45,676 bases of DNA from Fibrobacter sp. UWEL (GTDB lineage Bacteria > Fibrobacterota > Fibrobacteria > Fibrobacterales > Fibrobacteraceae): contig NZ_FRBE01000023.1 of NCBI RefSeq assembly GCF_900142535.1, positions 1-45,676 of the forward strand. Reading direction: 5' to 3'. A program made the translations under genes and the position numbers. This document shows, in pieces, positions 42,110-45,676 of this stretch (position 1 is the stretch's first letter; every line of letters starts with the position of its first letter). A model generated the notes under the pieces. It worked only from the letters and a program-made list of their open reading frames with translations. It was not told the origin of the DNA and ran no database searches.

Positions 42110-43339
42110 ATGAACGCAGCTATCCTTACTAATGAGTTCCCGCCGGAAATTTATGGTGGTGCAGGTATTCACGTTAAGTTCCTCTCTCAGGAACTGGCAA
42201 AGCTTTGCCATGTGGAAGCCCGCTGCTTTGGTCCGCAGGACGAAGATGAAAATAACATTCGTGCTATTGGCTTTAACCGCAAGTTGGGCCTCTCCCCGAA
42301 GGATGACCGCTTCCAGAAGATTTTCAAGCCCCTGGACATTAACCTGCAATGGGCTGCCTCTATGGATGACATCGATGTCATTCATTGCCACACCTGGTAC
42401 AGCCACTTTGGCGGCGTTCTCGCTTCCCGCCTGTTGCAGTGCCCCTTGATTTTGACCACCCACTCTCTGGAGCCTCACCGCCCCTGGAAATCCGAACAGC
42501 TGGGTGATGGCGGCTACGCCATGAGCTGCTGGATTGAAAAGACCGCTTACGAAGCTGCCGACGGCGTTATCGCTGTGAGCCAGGGCATGAAGCGTGACGT
42601 GATGAAGCTTTATGGCGTTCCTGAAGATCGCGTGAAGGTCATCTACAACGGCATTGATCCGGATTTCTACCAGCCCACCTTCAGCGAAGCTATTCTCAAG
42701 AAGTGGGGCGTGGATCCCAGCAAGCCTTTCGTGCTGTTCGTTGGCCGCATTACCCGCCAGAAGGGCATTAGCCAGCTGATTCAGGCTATTCCCCAGATTG
42801 ATGAAGGTGCCCAGGTGGTTCTCTGTGCTGGTGCTCCTGATACTCAGGAACTGGCAGACGAATGCCGCAACCTCATCGAAGAAGTCCAGAAGACCCGCGA
42901 TGGCGTCATCTGGATTCAGGAAGCTGTTCCTCACGAAGAACTGCGTGTCCTTTACAGCCACGCTACCGTGTTTGCTACCCCCTCCCTTTACGAACCTTTC
43001 GGTATTATCAACCTGGAAGCCATGAGCTGTGGTACTCCTGTGGTGGGTAGCGCTGTGGGCGGCATCCCCGAAATCATCGTGGATGGAGAAACTGGCTTCC
43101 TGGTTCCCCTGAAGGCTGTTTCCGAAACTAACTTCGAACCTGCCGACCCCAAGGCTTTCCAGACGGATTTCGCTAACAAGCTGAATACCATTCTGGCAAA
43201 TCCTGAAATGGCAAAGAAGATGGGCGAAGTGAGCCGTAAGCGCGCTATCGACGTCTTCAGCTGGAAGGCAATCGCTCAGCAGACCTACGACTTCTATCAG
43301 GAATGCATTGCTCGTTACAAGAAGGAAGGCAAGCGCTAA
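42110..43339 (+). CDS. Glycogen synthase, actinobacterial GlgA/GlgM type (GT4-like)
   Basis: 409 residues from ATG 42110. NEFPPEIYGGAGIHVKFLSQ at the N-terminus and the glycosyltransferase 4 fold: HCHTWYSHFGG, VSQGMKRDV, IYNGIDPDFY, VLFVGRITRQKG and ATPSLYEPFGIINLEAMSCG (E-x7-E, donor-sugar binding). The start NEFPP and VGRITRQKG are of the corynebacterial/actinobacterial glycogen synthase group. It transfers glucosyl units from ADP-glucose (in some members to make maltose 1-phosphate). The ribosome binding site is CTGGAG, and a hairpin GGCGGT-CGAATT-ACCGCC (42079-42096) is just upstream. The upstream in-frame extension from 42008 falls in the repeat and is ignored. Confidence 0.92.
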   Translation: MNAAILTNEFPPEIYGGAGIHVKFLSQELAKLCHVEARCFGPQDEDENNIRAIGFNRKLGLSPKDDRFQKIFKPLDINLQWAASMDDIDVIHCHTWYSHFGGVLASRLLQCPLILTTHSLEPHRPWKSEQLGDGGYAMSCWIEKTAYEAADGVIAVSQGMKRDVMKLYGVPEDRVKVIYNGIDPDFYQPTFSEAILKKWGVDPSKPFVLFVGRITRQKGISQLIQAIPQIDEGAQVVLCAGAPDTQELADECRNLIEEVQKTRDGVIWIQEAVPHEELRVLYSHATVFATPSLYEPFGIINLEAMSCGTPVVGSAVGGIPEIIVDGETGFLVPLKAVSETNFEPADPKAFQTDFANKLNTILANPEMAKKMGEVSRKRAIDVFSWKAIAQQTYDFYQECIARYKKEGKR

Positions 43340-43387
43340 TCTCAAAGGTTGGTGAGCTCGCCGAACCACGGCACTACAATATGGACT

Positions 43388-43427
43388 ACAAAAAGAGCCT
43401 GCAGTAAAAAACTGTGGGCTCTTTTTC
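43388..43427 (+). terminator. Intrinsic terminator after the glycogen synthase gene
   Basis: AAAAAGAGCC-TGCAG...CTGT-GGGCTCTTTTTC with A and T flanks. Confidence 0.9.
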
Positions 43428-43470
43428 TGTAAAATAAAATTATCTTAAAATGAGAAGTGAGAATTTTAAG

Positions 43471-45456
43471 ATGAATAAGTTCCTGTTTGTATTGTTGGTT
43501 TTTCTTTTCCCCATGGTGGTGTCGGCAACTCATGTTGCCGTGTTGGAAACTGTGGCCGCCAAGGAATCTCAGGTGAGTGTCCAGGAATGCCGTTACATGA
43601 CGGATGAACTGCGCAACGCCGCCCTAAAAGTGCTCCCTGCCGAACAGAACTACACGATTATGACTCGAGAGAACATCTCCGTCATGTTGCCGCCCGGTAC
43701 AAAAATCGAGGACTGTGAGGGGGAATGTCTCGCAGAAACGGGTCGTAAGATTGCCGCCGACTATGTGGTTCAGGCCCATATTGCTGTTTTCGGTGGACAG
43801 CTTTCCCTCACGGCGGAACTTTACGCAACCGCTTCCGGCAAACTGGTTGGCAGCTTTACGGGTCGTGGGGATAACGTGAATGCTCTGCTCCAGCTGATTC
43901 AGGAACAGTCCTACGAATTTTTCAAGAAGATTAAACAGAACGTGAGTGGATTTGGTGGCGGTTTTGGTTTCATACAGGACTATTCCGCCTTTGCGGTGGA
44001 TAAGAAAAAGTCCTTTGTGATCAACGTGGTGACAGAACCTGCAGGTGCTGCCCTCAGTATTGATGGCCGTCCCATTTCCAAGTGTACCAGCACCCCCTGT
44101 AAGATTCAGGTGGAAGAAGGCGAACACCGTTTTTTGGTGGTGAAAGATCGCTATGAGGACGGTGGTGCTGCGGTAATAGTGTCTGAAAATGATCAGAAAG
44201 TTATCTTGAAATTGTCTCCTGCATTTGGGTTCTTGAAATTAGATCCTGCCTATCCAGATTTGATGGGTAATGATCGTGAATTAGAAATGCGAGTAGATGA
44301 TTCTATTGTTTCAAGGAATGAAATGGAACTTGGACTTGGTATGCATAAGGTTCGCATAGATCATTCCTGCTATGATCCCATGGAATTTGAGGCGATGATC
44401 GTTAAGGATCAGCACTATGTATTTAACGGGGCATTGACTCGTGGAGTTAGTGGATTGTCGCTGAATGTTGAAAAAGATGGGGAGCCTGCCATTGTGTCCG
44501 TTTATGTGGATGGCGTGGAAGTGGGGCAGACTCCTTTTGTGGGAACAGTGCCCTTGTGTTCTAAAATTTCTGTAGGCGATTCTAGTCGTCAGGAAGTGTT
44601 GAGTATCCCTTTGGCATGGCATGAGACGATTGAGTATAAGCACGAAATGAAATCTGAACCCATTGTTTTAGTTTCTGCTCCAATTGAAGAAGACGATGTT
44701 GAAGAGGAATTGGTTCAAGTCAAAGAAGAGTTCAAAAATGCTTCGGCTGAAAAGGAAAGTGAAAATCCAGTACCGGAACAGCCACAAAACTCTTTAGGAA
44801 CGTGGAATTTTGGAGTTCTTGCGGCTTTGTCCTACAACGACTTGTGGGGAAGTTTTCTCGGGTTGGATGAAATTGCTGGAGACTATGATGGGTACTCCAT
44901 AAAGACGTCTAATGCAAAGGACTTGATGCAAAACTATTGGGCATTAGGCTTTAATATAGGGTTGTCGATCCTTTTTGCACCACACCCTTATTGGGGTGGC
45001 CACGTTGAAGTGGATGGTGCTTTACGTCGAGGTCGTGGTAGGACAAATATGGGCGTTTCCTTGACTTGGCACGATATTTCCTTACCGGAAGAGTATGATG
45101 ATGTCAAAATTGATTTTTTTGAAACACAATGGAATGTTGATATTCCCGTGCTAGTAAGATTTACTATCCCAAATCTTGTATACCTTGAGGCGGGCCCTAT
45201 GGTATCCTTCTGCTTGCATTCTAATTCGGAGATTGATATAGAAAGTAATTGGGGAGATTATACGTATAAGAATAAAAACTTTGCATCTGCGACGGAACTG
45301 GGTTTGATGTTTGCATTGGGCGTGACGAAGCAGGTTGGAATGAAGACAATGGATGTTAGTCTACGACTGATGACTGGATTGACGTCGTTGTATGATGAAG
45401 ACGATTCTCCAAAGACGTTCCAAATGCAATTTAACGTTGCCTTCTGGCTGTTCTAA
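43471..45456 (+). CDS. Exported PEGA-domain protein with C-terminal beta-barrel
   Basis: 661 residues from ATG 43471. Signal peptide MNKFLFVLLVFLFPMVVSA. Residues about 20-150 resemble a periplasmic FlgO/CsgG-like lipoprotein-associated domain (RYMTDELRNAALKVLP, GRKIAADYVVQAHIAVFGG). A PEGA-type domain (VTEPAGAALSIDGRPISK ... EGEHRFLVVK) follows, then a second one (SVYVDGVEVGQTPFVG). An acidic linker leads to a C-terminal beta-barrel of about 200 residues with aromatic strands ending in FNVAFWLF, typical of outer-membrane proteins. Probably an outer-membrane sensor or assembly factor. TATCTT lies at 43441 and could be its -10. Confidence 0.8.
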   Translation: MNKFLFVLLVFLFPMVVSATHVAVLETVAAKESQVSVQECRYMTDELRNAALKVLPAEQNYTIMTRENISVMLPPGTKIEDCEGECLAETGRKIAADYVVQAHIAVFGGQLSLTAELYATASGKLVGSFTGRGDNVNALLQLIQEQSYEFFKKIKQNVSGFGGGFGFIQDYSAFAVDKKKSFVINVVTEPAGAALSIDGRPISKCTSTPCKIQVEEGEHRFLVVKDRYEDGGAAVIVSENDQKVILKLSPAFGFLKLDPAYPDLMGNDRELEMRVDDSIVSRNEMELGLGMHKVRIDHSCYDPMEFEAMIVKDQHYVFNGALTRGVSGLSLNVEKDGEPAIVSVYVDGVEVGQTPFVGTVPLCSKISVGDSSRQEVLSIPLAWHETIEYKHEMKSEPIVLVSAPIEEDDVEEELVQVKEEFKNASAEKESENPVPEQPQNSLGTWNFGVLAALSYNDLWGSFLGLDEIAGDYDGYSIKTSNAKDLMQNYWALGFNIGLSILFAPHPYWGGHVEVDGALRRGRGRTNMGVSLTWHDISLPEEYDDVKIDFFETQWNVDIPVLVRFTIPNLVYLEAGPMVSFCLHSNSEIDIESNWGDYTYKNKNFASATELGLMFALGVTKQVGMKTMDVSLRLMTGLTSLYDEDDSPKTFQMQFNVAFWLF

Positions 45457-45467
45457 AAGAGGGGCAA

Positions 45468-45676
45468 ATGATGAATACAAGAAATTTGCTGAAACATTTT
45501 TTTGTTGCCGTACTGTTGCTTTTCGTGCAGGGCGTATTTGCGGAGTTGTCTGAAGGGATTCCAGAAAAAGTCCTTTATGTGATGATTCCGCCGGACTACG
45601 AAGACTGGATGTCTTCAGTTCCCATGATCAGTATGGATGGCGGTAAGACTGGCCGTGCCTTGACTGCTGACCCGGA
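45468..45676 (+). CDS. Exported protein, 5' end only (cut by window)
   Basis: Begins MMNTRNLLKHFFVAVLLLFV with signal cleavage near VFA|ELS. About 70 residues are visible, including VMIPPDYEDWMSSVPMISMD followed by GGKTGRALTADP. It follows the PEGA protein by 11 bases and is probably co-transcribed. The DGGKTG region reminds me of Fibrobacter secreted 'fibro-slime' proteins, but too little is visible to decide. ATG 45471 is an alternative start. Confidence 0.7.
   Translation, partial: MMNTRNLLKHFFVAVLLLFVQGVFAELSEGIPEKVLYVMIPPDYEDWMSSVPMISMDGGKTGRALTADP

Overview
The window looks like a chromosomal segment of a Fibrobacter-type bacterium (phylum Fibrobacterota). The evidence is two giant lipoproteins ending in the FISUMP (Fib_succ_major) type of domain, secreted deacetylases carrying family 6 carbohydrate-binding modules and a C-terminal extracellular-sorting type tail, PEGA and lipoprotein surface genes, and acetate kinase. 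I found no rRNA, tRNA, CRISPR array, transposase or integrase.

Left part (about 1-15000) is an accessory-looking region. It holds three divergent sigma-70-like paralogues (968-1735, 2084-2833, 13871-14653, all minus). A four-gene toxin-antitoxin-chaperone operon (3370-4986) contains a ribbon-helix-helix-like protein, a RelE/HigB-like toxin, a HigA-like antitoxin and a SecB-like chaperone. Next come a DUF262/DUF1524 protein that has lost its expected catalytic histidine, a MoxR-type AAA ATPase, rmuC, a previously untracked 55-residue RelB/DinJ-like antitoxin (11238-11405, minus), an Rpn/PD-(D/E)XK nuclease and several orphan proteins. Seven promoters here share one unusual layout: TTGACA-like -35, 17 or 18 bases, then a -10 reading (C/T/G)CGATA instead of TATAAT. 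One of them drives the first sigma-like gene. I read this as a candidate self-contained, autoregulated sigma regulon, and consider it the best candidate for an undescribed system in the window. Two of its unknown proteins also share a C-terminal signature.

Middle part (15100-30300) is mostly core and surface functions: an ABC-F/Uup ATPase, a cadherin-like surface adhesin, acetate kinase, a PAP2 phosphatase overlapping a histidine phosphatase, a SIR2-like protein, two CE4 deacetylases with CBM6, a pair of small related secreted proteins, and folD.

Right part (30300-45676) carries an FKBP-type lipoprotein, a lipoprotein, argA, two tandem FISUMP lipoproteins, folE, an alpha/beta-hydrolase lipoprotein, a glycogen synthase of the actinobacterial GlgA/GlgM type, a PEGA/beta-barrel protein and the start of another exported protein.

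Non-coding structure is rich. There is a paired-hairpin element with covarying inner stems (43-146), an array of six-base half-sites in alternating orientation at a 31/32-base rhythm upstream of argA (32255-32481), a 97-bp direct repeat before the glycogen synthase gene (41793-42021), dispersed REP-like elements, and several genes whose -10 box lies 6-8 bases before the ATG, suggesting leaderless mRNAs. All assignments are from reading the sequence; no database search was run.
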